This document shows positions 1-10,718 of a stretch of 64,000 bases of DNA, piece by piece (the stretch's first letter is position 1; every line of letters starts with the position of its first letter). Location: positions 1 to 64,000 of the forward strand of contig CAVROX010000013.1 of NCBI GenBank assembly GCA_963722965.1, read 5' to 3'. The translations under genes were made by a program, and so were the position numbers. Source of the DNA: DATLSM01 sp963722965 (GTDB lineage: Bacteria > Actinomycetota > Thermoleophilia > Solirubrobacterales > 70-9). A model generated the notes under the pieces. That model ran no database searches. It was not told where the DNA came from and was given only the letters and a program-made list of their open reading frames with translations.

Positions 1-124
1 GCACGGCGCCTCCTCAGCCGAAGGCGATCGAAGCACCTGCGCGAAGGGCAAGGCCAAATTCCCTTCGATAGCGTCTAAGAGCAGCGGCCCCCAGAGAGGT
101 GCCGCGCGCCTCGTTTCGCTCGCC

Positions 125-760
125 TCAGGCCCCCAGCGCAGTGTCGATATAGGGACCGAGCAGCGTCCCCGCGGCGGCGGCGGTCTCCTGCGCCGGGCCT
201 CCGGGGGCGATCACGTAGCTGATCGCCAGGCGGACCAGGGATTCGGCAAGCAGGCGCGCGTCGGGCTCAGAAGCCTGCGGCCAGCCCTCCTGGATCGTCG
301 CCGAGAGGCGAGCGGTGGCCCAGGCGACCACGGGCATACCCTGGGTGGTGACGAAGGGGAGCATGCCGCCGGTGCCGTCATCGCTGAGCAGGATGCGGAT
401 CAGGGGGTCCTCGCCGGCGGTGCGCAGGAAGAGCTCGAGCGCAGCGCCGACGGCGGCTCGAGGATCGTCAAGGTGCTCGCGCACCGCTTCCTCGACCGCG
501 TCGAGGAAGCGCTCTCCTTCGTGGATGACGAAGGCCTGGCCGAACTCGTCGCGGCTGCCGAGCTCCTTGTAGAGGGTCTGGCGGCTGACGCCGGCCGCGC
601 TGGCGATCTCTGCCATCGTGATCTCAGCCCAGGGCCGCTGCTCGAGCTGATCGCGCGCGGCGCCAAACAGGGTCTCGCGCAGGAGCGCTCGGGCCGCCTG
701 CGGATATGGGGTGCGCGCGCTAGTCGCGATCCCCGCGATGCTCGCAGCGGGCCCGGTCAC
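125..760 (-). CDS. TetR-family transcriptional regulator of the alkane hydroxylase operon
   Basis: 211-residue TetR/AcrR-type repressor. The N-terminal helix-turn-helix lies at about residues 45-70, with the motif ITMAEIASAAGVSRQTLYK typical of the family; the remainder is a helical ligand-binding domain rich in Leu/Ala. It is the last gene of a tightly coupled run: the GTG start overlaps the stop of the rubredoxin gene (GTGA overlap). Regulators of this type beside alkB are known in actinobacteria, so control of alkB in response to an alkane or fatty-acid ligand is a reasonable inference. A palindromic operator candidate lies upstream of alkB at 2152-2176. The ligand cannot be told from the sequence. 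Confidence 0.9.
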   Translation of the reverse strand: MTGPAASIAGIATSARTPYPQAARALLRETLFGAARDQLEQRPWAEITMAEIASAAGVSRQTLYKELGSRDEFGQAFVIHEGERFLDAVEEAVREHLDDPRAAVGAALELFLRTAGEDPLIRILLSDDGTGGMLPFVTTQGMPVVAWATARLSATIQEGWPQASEPDARLLAESLVRLAISYVIAPGGPAQETAAAAGTLLGPYIDTALGA

Positions 761-921
761 TCGACCGGCTCGAAGTCGACCTTCTCGCAGACACCGCAGT
801 CAGGGCAGGCCCAATCGTCGGGGACCTCACTGAAGGGGGTGCCCGGCGGGAAGCCCTCGCGGGGGTGTCCTGCCTCCTCGTCGTAGAGGTAGCCGCAACC
901 GGGACAGCGCCAGGCGCTCAT
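757..921 (-). CDS. Rubredoxin, electron donor to AlkB
   Basis: 54-residue rubredoxin with the two iron-binding CxxC pairs at about residues 6-9 (CPGCGYLYD) and 39-42 (CPDCG), the family's usual size and spacing. I chose the ATG at 921 because its ATGA overlaps the alkB stop; the longer in-frame extension upstream runs through alkB and has no family resemblance. The FeS4 protein passes electrons from a rubredoxin reductase to the di-iron membrane hydroxylase encoded just upstream. No rubredoxin reductase is in this window. Confidence 0.96.
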   Translation of the reverse strand: MSAWRCPGCGYLYDEEAGHPREGFPPGTPFSEVPDDWACPDCGVCEKVDFEPVE

Positions 922-2111
922 GGTGATGCCGTCCGGTAGTGGGCGAGAATTCGATTCCGCGCCCGCGGCTGAAGGTTGGCGCGGGTAACGTCGCCTTGGT
1001 AGTGGTCGAGCAGCCGCGGGTCCATCACCCGGCGCCACAGTGGCGGGATCCAGGCGAGGACGATCATCCCGGCGTAGCCGGTGGGCAGCTGTGGCGCCTC
1101 ATCGACATGGCGCAGCGCCTGGTAGCGGCGGGTCGGGTTGGCGTGGTGGTCACTGTGGCGCTGGAGGTGGTAGAGCAGCACGTTGGAGGCGACGTTGTTG
1201 CTGTTCCAGCTGTGCTCGGGCCGGCAGCGCTCGTAGCGCCCATCCTCACGCTTCTGGCGCAGCAGGCCGTAGTGCTCGAGGTAGTTGACGACCTCCAAGA
1301 GGGAGAAGCCGATCACCGCCTGAATCAGCAGGTAGGGGAGAACGACGGCGCCGAAGGCAAAGGCAAGGGCGCCGAAGAGGACGACCGTCATCGCCCAGGC
1401 GCCGAGGATGTCGTTGCGCAGGGTCCAGTGCGAGCTGTCCAACCGGTCAAGGCGTGCGCACTCAAGCTTCCAGCTCGAGCGCACGCTGCCGATCACGGTC
1501 CGCGGCAAGAAAGCCCAGAAGCTCTCGCCCAGCCGCGAGCTCGCCGGGTCCTCGGGCGTCGCGACGCGGACGTGGTGGCCGCGGTTGTGCTCGATGAAGA
1601 AATGGCCGTAGCCGCTCTGGGCGAGGGCGACCCGGCTCAACCAGCGCTCGAGGCTCGCCCGCTTGTGGCCGAGCTCGTGGGCGGTGTTGATCCCGATCCC
1701 GCCGACAACCCCCATCGTCAATGCCAGGCCGATGCTGTCGAAGGTCGAGAGGCCACCGCCAGACCAAAGCCAGCAGGCGAAAACGAGACCGGCGTACTGA
1801 ATCGGGATAAAGGCGTAGGTGCACCATCGGTAGTAGCGGTCCTGCTCCAGCCACTTGAGGATGCTGTCGGGCGGGTTGCGCGAGTCCATCCCAATCGCGA
1901 TGTCGAGCAGGGGAAAGAGGCCAAAGACGAGGATCGGGCCGAAGAACCAGAGGAAGTCCCAGCCAGTTGCCTTCACCGCCCCCCAGGCAAGGAACGGGGC
2001 AAGCGGAACGATCAGCCCCAAGAGCCAGGCATAGCGCTTTGGATCGCTCCAGGTTGCGGGATTCAGGTCTATCTCGTCGTGATCGTGAACGTGTGCGTGG
2101 GCTGCCTCCAC
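918..2111 (-). CDS. alkB: Alkane 1-monooxygenase (membrane di-iron alkane hydroxylase)
   Basis: 397-residue integral membrane hydroxylase that oxidises the terminal carbon of n-alkanes to primary alcohols. All histidine motifs of the AlkB family are present: HELGHK (about 145-150), EHNRGHH (174-180), NYLEHYG (276-282) and LQRHSDHH (316-323). Several hydrophobic segments precede and separate them. The start is a GTG at 2111, preceded by a strong AAGGAGGA; an ATG inside the same ribosome site is out of frame. The N-terminus is His-rich (HAHVHDHDE). It heads the alkB-rubredoxin-tetR operon, with 4-base overlaps at both junctions. Rubredoxin is a separate gene rather than a C-terminal fusion. Confidence 0.97.
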   Translation of the reverse strand: MEAAHAHVHDHDEIDLNPATWSDPKRYAWLLGLIVPLAPFLAWGAVKATGWDFLWFFGPILVFGLFPLLDIAIGMDSRNPPDSILKWLEQDRYYRWCTYAFIPIQYAGLVFACWLWSGGGLSTFDSIGLALTMGVVGGIGINTAHELGHKRASLERWLSRVALAQSGYGHFFIEHNRGHHVRVATPEDPASSRLGESFWAFLPRTVIGSVRSSWKLECARLDRLDSSHWTLRNDILGAWAMTVVLFGALAFAFGAVVLPYLLIQAVIGFSLLEVVNYLEHYGLLRQKREDGRYERCRPEHSWNSNNVASNVLLYHLQRHSDHHANPTRRYQALRHVDEAPQLPTGYAGMIVLAWIPPLWRRVMDPRLLDHYQGDVTRANLQPRARNRILAHYRTASP

Positions 2112-2121
2112 GACATCCTCC

Positions 2122-2176
2122 TTGTCAATCCACGCTAGCGCGTCTTCCTGGTTGACAAGTTAGCGTTATTTGTCAA
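2122..2176. promoter_or_regulatory. Candidate TetR operator and alkB control region
   Basis: Three copies of the heptamer TTGWCAA lie just upstream of alkB: TTGTCAA at 2122-2128, TTGACAA at 2152-2158 and TTGTCAA at 2170-2176. The last two form a perfect 7-bp inverted repeat with an 11-base spacer, the size and symmetry expected of a TetR operator. The first copy abuts the alkB ribosome-binding site. Binding by the adjacent TetR protein is inference. Confidence 0.5.
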
Positions 2177-2655
2177 TTATTGCAACAACAAGCCTAGACC
2201 TGTCAGCCGCTCGCGAGCTTTGCGATTGGCAATCCGATCTACCAGATCGAGCTAACCTCGGTCCGGTGGCCGATGCCGATCAGGTCAGGGGCAAGCTCGC
2301 GGGCAAAATCCAAGCTCGCGAACGCGAATCCGAAGCGCAGATCGAGCTGCCGAGCGATCCGGTCTCCGCGGCTTCACGCGAAGAGCGTCAAGCCAGGACC
2401 TGGCTTCCCACGGTCCTGATTTGGACCGTCGCGATCGTGGTCGGGCTTGCCACGGGCTCAGTCGCGCTTGGCTTAGGTGCCTTGGTCCTCGCGCACCTCC
2501 TCCTTCAGGGCCTCCGCTGCCCTGCGGCGAGCGGCGTCCTGACGGCTTCAGGGCGCTTCAGATTCAAGCTGAGAGATCACCCCCCGCCGCGGACGAGTGC
2601 CAATTGGCGGGGAATTCTGAACCAAGGCCTGACCGAGATAGCCGTCGGCCGCTAG
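2170..2655 (+). CDS. Hypothetical protein with one hydrophobic segment (doubtful)
   Basis: Open frame of up to 161 codons, divergent from alkB. The first start (TTG at 2170) lies inside the operator palindrome, so a downstream GTG near 2266 would be more natural. The middle has a polar, charged stretch followed by a long hydrophobic segment (TWLPTVLIWTVAIVVGLATG and on to HLLLQGL), which could be one or two membrane helices. No family is recognised and the C-terminal part is not protein-like. It could equally be a chance frame in GC-rich DNA. Confidence 0.27.
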   Translation: MSIIATTSLDLSAARELCDWQSDLPDRANLGPVADADQVRGKLAGKIQARERESEAQIELPSDPVSAASREERQARTWLPTVLIWTVAIVVGLATGSVALGLGALVLAHLLLQGLRCPAASGVLTASGRFRFKLRDHPPPRTSANWRGILNQGLTEIAVGR

Positions 2656-2665
2656 GATCCGGCGC

Positions 2666-2893
2666 ATGTACACGGTCTTCGGCGTCTTGCAGGTGATCAT
2701 CTCCGTCGTCCTCATCTTCTTGGTGCTGCTGCACTCGGGCAAAGACGCGGGGCTCTCGGGCGCCTTTGGCATCGGTGGCGGCGGCAGTTCATTCGGCGGC
2801 GGCTCGATGGTCGAGCGCAACCTCGATCGCGCCACGATCTTCTTCGCCATCCTCTTCGTCCTCAACACCTTCCTGCTGCTGAAGATCAGCTGA
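2666..2893 (+). CDS. secG: Preprotein translocase subunit SecG
   Basis: 75-residue two-helix membrane protein of the SecYEG channel. Helix 1 is at about residues 4-23 (VLQVIISVVLIFLVLLHSGK), followed by the Gly-rich loop typical of SecG (GLSGAFGIGGGGSSFGGG) and helix 2 at 55-73. In many actinobacteria secG follows tpiA; here it stands alone, and the glycolytic genes are some 42 kb away. Confidence 0.95.
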   Translation: MYTVFGVLQVIISVVLIFLVLLHSGKDAGLSGAFGIGGGGSSFGGGSMVERNLDRATIFFAILFVLNTFLLLKIS

Positions 2894-2903
2894 GCTGGCG
2901 GAG

Positions 2904-5302
<2,399 letters not shown>

Positions 5303-5313
<11 letters not shown>

Positions 5314-5719
5314 TCTTGCTGGGCTGGGTGGTGTACTTCGAGGGGCACTTGGTCACCAGGGTGTTGCGCTGCCCGACGAAGGTCCCGTGCTGCACTTCAC
5401 CGGTGAGGACGATCTCACGGCCGCCGCGGAAGGGGTCGGGGACGGTGCCGCTATAGGTGACGGGGATGCTATCCCGCGCCCCTTCGCCTTCGCGGTCGGC
5501 GACGCGGAAGCGCAGGTTGTCGCCGTTTTGGCGGACCGAGCCGGGAACGACCGTCCCGGTCATGTCGTAGCTGACACCTGGCGCCGCGCCGAGCAATTGC
5601 GAGGGCTCCTTCGCTTCGGTCGCAGCGGTAAAAGAGGTGTAGATCAGCGCCGCGGAGAGCACCACCGCGGCGCTGAGCGCGACCACCAGCCGGATCTTCC
5701 TCTTGCGCTGAGGATCCAC
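5303..5719 (-). CDS. ccmE: Cytochrome c maturation heme chaperone CcmE, Cys-type
   Basis: Membrane-anchored heme chaperone with an N-terminal helix (IRLVVALSAAVVLSAALIYT) followed by an OB-fold beta-barrel containing YDMTGTVVPGSV and FRVADREG. The C-terminal heme-attachment motif reads KCPSKY, so cysteine stands where classical CcmE has the heme-binding histidine of HxxxY. Such CxxxY forms are known in archaea and some bacteria. I prefer the GTG at 5719 (VDPQRKRKIR); an in-frame ATG exists at 5749. The gene overlaps ccmF and is divergent from the SDR gene 65 bases away. Confidence 0.9.
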
Positions 5720-5784
5720 GAGGCCCTGATTATCGCAAGGCAGGCCCATCCAGGCGGCGCCGGCGATCTGCCAGAATCGCCGCG

Positions 5785-6502
5785 ATGGCGGGAGGCGCGC
5801 AAGTCGACCCGGTACTGCTGATCACCGGGGCCAGCAGCGGCATCGGCGCCGCCACCGCGCGCGCGGCCGCCAGCTCTTACCGGTTGGCGCTGGCGGCGCG
5901 GCGCTTGGAGCCACTTGAGGAGCTGGTCGCCGAGCTCGGCGGCGAGGAGCGGGCGGCGGCGGTGCGCTGCGACGTGACCGAGTGGGAGCAGGTTGAGGGG
6001 ATAGTGAGCGCGGCGATTGAGGGGTTCGGCCGGATCGACGCGGTCTTTGCCAACGCGGGCTTCGGCGCCGCGCGCGGCTTCCTTGCGGAGTCCCCCGAGC
6101 AGTGGCGATCGATGGTCCTCACCAACGTCTACGGGGCGGCGCTGACGATCCGCGCCACCCTCCCCCATCTGCTCGAACGCGGCGACGGGCACTTCTTGAT
6201 CACCAGCTCGGTGGCGGGCCGGCGCGCGATACCCGGATCGCTTTACTCGGCAACCAAGTGGGCGGCGACGGCGATCGGCGAGGCCCTGCGGGGGGAGCTG
6301 CGCCAGATCCATGAAAACCACGCGATCCGGGTCACCCTGATCGAGCCGGGCATGGTCGACACCCCGTTCTTTGACAAAAGGCCCGGCGAGTGGGCGCTGC
6401 GCGACACAGGACATCGCCCGCGCGGTGATGTTCGCGCTGGAGCAGCCCGGGGGGGTTGATCTCAACGAGATCCTGATCCGCCCGACCGCCCAGCCGGCCT
6501 AG
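5785..6502 (+). CDS. Short-chain dehydrogenase/reductase (frame broken by one extra base)
   Basis: Classical SDR oxidoreductase: N-terminal Rossmann motif TGASSGIGAATA, NAG motif (FANAGFG), catalytic Ser (ITSSVAG) and YxxxK (YSATKWA), followed by IEPGMVDTPFF. At about 6409-6410 one extra G shifts the frame. Removing it gives the natural C-terminus DIARAVMFALEQPGGVDLNE and a stop at 6500-6502, for about 238 residues, a normal length. The start ATG at 5785 is at the usual distance from the TGAS motif. The substrate is unknown. Confidence 0.9.
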
Positions 6503-6507
6503 CTCTC

Positions 6508-7547
6508 CTATCGGTGCAGGTACTTGAGCAGGAGGCGAGCTAGCCGCCAGTAGCCGTCGCAGGAGCAGGCGAGCCGGGCGGCTGCGGACGATCGACGGGA
6601 TGAAGGGGGAATCGAGGTCGGCGCTGAGCCAGGAGGCAAAGTGGGCGGCGCTAACCGCGCGGGTGGCCTGCACCTCGCGCCGCTCGCGCAGCAGGCGCGG
6701 CAGCCAGCGCAGGACGTCAAGGTTGGCCGCGAGCTTCTGCCTGCCCCACCCTCCCCGGCATCGACACCCAGATCAGCGCCAGCTCGGTGGCGAGGAGGGC
6801 CGGGGCGAGAACGGCTAGCAGGCTCGCCGGGTAAACGCGGATCAGGAATGCCCAGCGGTTGCGCTCCAGCCAGCGCCACTTCTGCTCCCCGGCGCCGAAC
6901 TCGTAGTCGTGATCGACGACCGCGGTGGGCTCGATCCCAAGCGCGCCGCCGCGCAGCCGCAGGCGCAGCGAGAGGTCGACGTCCTCGTGGTAGAGGAAGA
7001 AGGGCTCGGGGAACCCGCCGGCCGCCTCCCAGGTCGGCGCGGGGAATCGCGAGGCAGGCGCCGGAGAGGGCGCTCACCTCACCGGCGGGAGGGGCGGCGT
7101 CGAGCGGGAGACCGTGACCGCCGGCCCAGACGATCCCGGTGAAGTGGACCGGGTTGCCGGCGGAGTTGATCCGCGCGCCACTGGCGTCGGCGACAAGCGC
7201 CTGCCAGGCGGCCCAGTCCCGCTGCTCGAGCCAGGGCACGGCGGATCGCCTCACCGAAGCCGGGGCGGGGTGCCGCGTCGGGGTTGAGGAGGACGAGCAG
7301 ATCGCCCGAGGCGATCGCGGCTCCCGCGTTGCAGCCAGCCGGCGAACCCGACGTTGCGCCCCATGCGGACCAGGCGCGCCGCTGGAGCCAGCGAGTTGAC
7401 CACGTCGATGGTCCCGTCGCCGGAGTCGTTGTCGACGACGATCAGCTCATCGCCCTCGCGCAACTCCGCCACCATGGCGGGCAGGGTCTCGGCCAGCTCC
7501 TCGCGGCTGTTCCAGGCGACGATTACGACGGAGAGGGTCGGCGGCAC
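6508..7547 (-). CDS. GT2-family glycosyltransferase, frame broken by five apparent insertions
   Basis: Family 2 glycosyltransferase, reconstructed across frames. It begins TLSVVIVAWNSREELAETLP, with VVDNDSGDGT as the nucleotide-sugar motif, then NVGFAGGCN and LLVLLNPDAAP (DxD-like position). Next come LSGACLAIPRA, FPEPFFLYHEDVDLSLRLR, the rhamnosyltransferase-like ED motif, and a C-terminal region with one hydrophobic segment ending YWRLARLLLKYLHR. Single extra bases are inferred near 7337, 7241, 7034, 6748 and 6553; each correction restores family sequence. The GTG start at 7547 lies 12 bases after the stop of the giant secreted protein gene, so the two are probably co-transcribed. Acceptor and sugar are unknown. 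Confidence 0.85.
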
Positions 7548-7559
7548 CGGCGCGGGAGG

Positions 7560-10529
7560 CTAGTCCGCCCACGCGCCGGCGCGCGCCCTCACTTCTTGCA
7601 GTTCGTCCACCCGCAGCGGCAGGTGCTTGTTGATGATCTTCTTTTCGTTCTGGCCTTTGAGGTTCATGTAGGAGCCCAGCGACTTCGAACAGAGGTTGGT
7701 CGAGTTGATCAGGAGGCTCTTCTTGCCGCCGTCCATGTTGAGGATGAACTTGCTCACCGGAACGTCCGGCGTCGGGTAGAAGACCGTCTTGATTCCTCCG
7801 CCCTCGGAGCCGAGAATTCCGTGCACCTGGATGTTCACCTGTCCGCGCAAATCGGCGACCAGGTCGGGAAGCTGGCGCCCAACACCGACCAGATAGACGG
7901 GACCCTGCAGCTTGCCACTGAGCAACGGCGTCTTTGCTTCCGCCTGGCCGTATACCGAGGACTGGGGGCATTCCTGGGCTGCCAGCTGCGGCCGCGTGCA
8001 GACGGTCTTGATGTGGCTTTGGTCAAGGAATATCGCGTGCGGCAGGGTCAGCGCGCTGCGATTCGGGTTGGCGTTACCCGACGGCACTTCCAAGATCGCC
8101 CGGATGCGCGGGTTCTTGGCCCGCTTGGTCGGACCGTAGAGGCGGGTGAACAGCTTCGGCTTGTAGGCGAGCTTGTTGCATTCGGTCGCCTGAAACGGGG
8201 CGCTCACGGAGTAGGAGCTGAAATCCGCCGGGTTGGCCGGGTTAGAGCCGCCCCCATTGAGAACGCCGCTCGTCGCCTGTGCGGCGCAGTTGGTCGGGTT
8301 GAGCATGAACTTGCTGCGGTCGACGTTGACGTCGATCGCGCGAAGGTCAAGCTTTACTCCACCGAACACGTCGGGGATCGGATCGGAAACCGCGTTGATC
8401 TGGGCCGTTTCCGGATTGACGAACAGCGCGATCCTGACCACCACGGTGCCGAGGTCAAAGGGCCCGGAGACCGCCGGCGTGATCACTGCCAGCGAGACCG
8501 GTGCGCCTTTGTAGGGTCCGGCGAGGAAAACCTTGCCGGCGAGCTTCACCGGTTCAGAGCCGGTGCCGGCTTCGGTTGACGCCGTACCGATCATGCTTTC
8601 CGCCGGGCAGCTGGAGCTTGCCTGCTGGGCCTTGCCGCTGCTGGCAGCGGCGGCCTTCAGTGCTTCCTCAGAGCAGTAAGGGATGCCGGCCAGTTTGCCG
8701 GTCAGCCCCTTGGGTAGGGTCACGTTGACGCCTTTGAGCTCCTGCTGGCCGTCCGTGCGCCCGATATCGACGCGGAACGGGCTGTAGGCCCCGGCCTTCG
8801 TGCTGTCGGTCTTTGCCGTATAGGAGGGGGCGAACGCCCGCTGTGCCAGGGTTTGGGGACATGTGCCTCCACCCGGAACGCTGGAGAGGATGAATTTGCT
8901 GGTAACCGAAGTGGTTGTACCCGGTCGAGCCCACGGCACCATCGCGCCGATCGATTCCGAGGCCGAGCAGGTCGGAGGGCTGCTCAGCACCGCCTTGGAG
9001 CCATTGAAGCGCAGGCTCACGGATTCCAACGGCACTTGGGGCAAGCCTTCAGGCAGTTTGCCCGCCAGTGGGCCTACCTCCTGTTCGTTGAATGTGGTGG
9101 TGAGCTGACCCGTCTGCGGATTGGCGCTGACATCGCCGATCAGCCGCACAACGACCCCATACCTCTGGGACTTGGCTTCGACGAGGGTGCGGAACTCTTC
9201 ACCTGAGGCCGGATCGGAGCTCTTCTGTTCGCCGATGTAGATGTTTCCCTTGAGCGAACCTTTTGGCAACGGCGGTGATTCTATTTCCGCCGTTCCGATC
9301 ACGGAGTTGGCGGGACAGCTGTTGTTTTCGATCCGCTTCCCCTTGCCGAACTGTTCATCGGAACAGGAAACAAGGCCGTTGGAGCCAGATGGGTTTAGTC
9401 CCATTCCACTCGGCAGTGTCACCTTGGCGCTCTTGAGGTGGGACTGCTCCAGTTCGTTGCCCCCTTCTTCGGGGTTTTCAAACGGCATTTCCGTTGTAAC
9501 CGTCGCCGCTGATGGCGAGTCGACTTCGTTTGTCCCTGGTTCGACATTGATTGAGGGGCTGAACGGAACTTCAGAACAGCCTTCTTGTTCGACCCCTTCC
9601 GGCAGCGGAGCCTCGACTGGCGTCGATTCGTTCGGGAAGCTCGGATTTGGTTCTCCGTATGACTCGGCTCTGAACCAGGTCGAGTAGAGATGCTTTTCGG
9701 TTGTCGGATCGAGGCAGGTTGTGGGATTGCTGATGTAGGTGCCATTGCCCGCTGTCTGACCGAAGTTCGAAAGCCGGCTGACCAGCGTCGAGAATGGCGG
9801 CGTCGCGTTGGGAAGACTAATCGTGAAACTCTCGTGGTAATCGCTTTCCCAGGCTACGGCAGTCTTCAGGAAGACCATCTGTTTTCCCCCGATCACAAAC
9901 CCAAATAGGGCTGGTTCACCTTCGCCAGGAACGATGTTGAAAACCTCGACCTTGGTCCCTGTTGATTCTTCGGGCGGGAGCACAAACCCAATTGGGAGCG
10001 ATTCGAAGCCTTCGACATTGGTGACCAGGGTGACTTCCTCGGCACCGACGACGGTTCCTGCTTTGCATTGAGGGAGATGGAATTCCCCGACTGTGAATTC
10101 AAATTCTGCGAGGGTGCACTGTTCGGGGCTTGCCAGCGGATTGACCGTGAGACCAGGGGGAAGGTCGACGCGTAGGGTCTTAATCGTCCTGTCTTCAAGC
10201 GGGGCTTTGATTTCAGCGGTGACGCTCCCTTTCGGAAACGGTGGCGAGGGGAGCGGCGAGAAGGGTTCGTGCTGAATGATGTATTGGGTGAAGCCCAGCG
10301 GCGGATGGCCTGCAGCCTGCTTGTAAAAGCGCGATGGCGTCGAGGGTGAGCACTTTTCGGTTGGCAGCGCACCGTCTTTTTCACATGTGCCTGCCTGCCA
10401 CCCATTGCCGGCATTGCCAGGTTCGCTCTGAGGTTCGATGATGTTTCCAGTGTCGGCCTGCGCAAGCTGCGCAAAGAGGAGGGCGGCCCCGAGGATCATC
10501 GATACGGTTAGGATCAGGCGCCTTGACAT
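7560..10529 (-). CDS. Giant secreted modular protein A (unknown function)
   Basis: 989 residues, starting at an ATG preceded by AAGGAGGAG. There is a signal peptide at about 1-25 (ILGAALLFAQLAQA, cleavage near ADT). No catalytic domain is recognised. Four related modules recur at about 120-178, 369-435, 603-672 and 827-882. Each runs LP-G/H-(L/I) ... Cys ... CP-x2-S-x-(I/V)-GxA ... P-L ... L-x-G-x-(V/I)-(Y/F)-L/I; examples are SCPANSVIGTAEIESPPLP, SCPAESMIGTASTEA and ECPQSSVYGQAEAKTPLL. Between them lie beta-type stretches with NPxTGQLT and FDLGTVVVRI. The C-terminal segment PDVPVSKFILNMDGGKKSLL is also found in the paralogue upstream on the same strand. Paired Cys per module suggest disulfides outside the cell. 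A surface or extracellular role is inferred. Confidence 0.9.
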   Translation of the reverse strand: MSRRLILTVSMILGAALLFAQLAQADTGNIIEPQSEPGNAGNGWQAGTCEKDGALPTEKCSPSTPSRFYKQAAGHPPLGFTQYIIQHEPFSPLPSPPFPKGSVTAEIKAPLEDRTIKTLRVDLPPGLTVNPLASPEQCTLAEFEFTVGEFHLPQCKAGTVVGAEEVTLVTNVEGFESLPIGFVLPPEESTGTKVEVFNIVPGEGEPALFGFVIGGKQMVFLKTAVAWESDYHESFTISLPNATPPFSTLVSRLSNFGQTAGNGTYISNPTTCLDPTTEKHLYSTWFRAESYGEPNPSFPNESTPVEAPLPEGVEQEGCSEVPFSPSINVEPGTNEVDSPSAATVTTEMPFENPEEGGNELEQSHLKSAKVTLPSGMGLNPSGSNGLVSCSDEQFGKGKRIENNSCPANSVIGTAEIESPPLPKGSLKGNIYIGEQKSSDPASGEEFRTLVEAKSQRYGVVVRLIGDVSANPQTGQLTTTFNEQEVGPLAGKLPEGLPQVPLESVSLRFNGSKAVLSSPPTCSASESIGAMVPWARPGTTTSVTSKFILSSVPGGGTCPQTLAQRAFAPSYTAKTDSTKAGAYSPFRVDIGRTDGQQELKGVNVTLPKGLTGKLAGIPYCSEEALKAAAASSGKAQQASSSCPAESMIGTASTEAGTGSEPVKLAGKVFLAGPYKGAPVSLAVITPAVSGPFDLGTVVVRIALFVNPETAQINAVSDPIPDVFGGVKLDLRAIDVNVDRSKFMLNPTNCAAQATSGVLNGGGSNPANPADFSSYSVSAPFQATECNKLAYKPKLFTRLYGPTKRAKNPRIRAILEVPSGNANPNRSALTLPHAIFLDQSHIKTVCTRPQLAAQECPQSSVYGQAEAKTPLLSGKLQGPVYLVGVGRQLPDLVADLRGQVNIQVHGILGSEGGGIKTVFYPTPDVPVSKFILNMDGGKKSLLINSTNLCSKSLGSYMNLKGQNEKKIINKHLPLRVDELQEVRARAGAWAD

Positions 10530-10595
10530 TTACTCCTCCTTATGTACCCGTGGACGGCTCGCCGCCCCTGCGTGGCGCTTTACCTCTCCCGCGAC

Positions 10596-10718
10596 TTACT
10601 CCATCAGCTTACCCGGCTTATTCGCCTCGATCAAGGCCCGGAAGCAATTCAGGTAGTTCGCCGCGATCGGTAAGTAGTTAGCCGCGATCTCCCTTCTTGC
10701 GCCGATGCGATTTCCCAT
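10596..10718 (-). CDS. Possible 40-residue small ORF between the two giant genes (doubtful)
   Basis: ATG-initiated frame of 40 codons that overlaps the end of the upstream giant gene in another phase and ends in TAA before the next gene. It carries a tandem repeat at both DNA and peptide level (IAANYLP then IAANYLN, DNA unit about 21 bases), followed by FRALIEANKPGKLME. There is no clear ribosome-binding site. It may be a real small peptide, a shifted tail of the upstream gene, or chance. Confidence 0.2.
   Translation of the reverse strand: MGNRIGARREIAANYLPIAANYLNCFRALIEANKPGKLME

Noticed and set aside
939..2138. 399-codon open frame on the plus strand opposite alkB
   Set aside because: It mirrors the alkB codons, has no family resemblance and is rich in Arg/Val/Gly from reverse-complemented GC-rich codons; alkB carries all its His motifs in the other frame.
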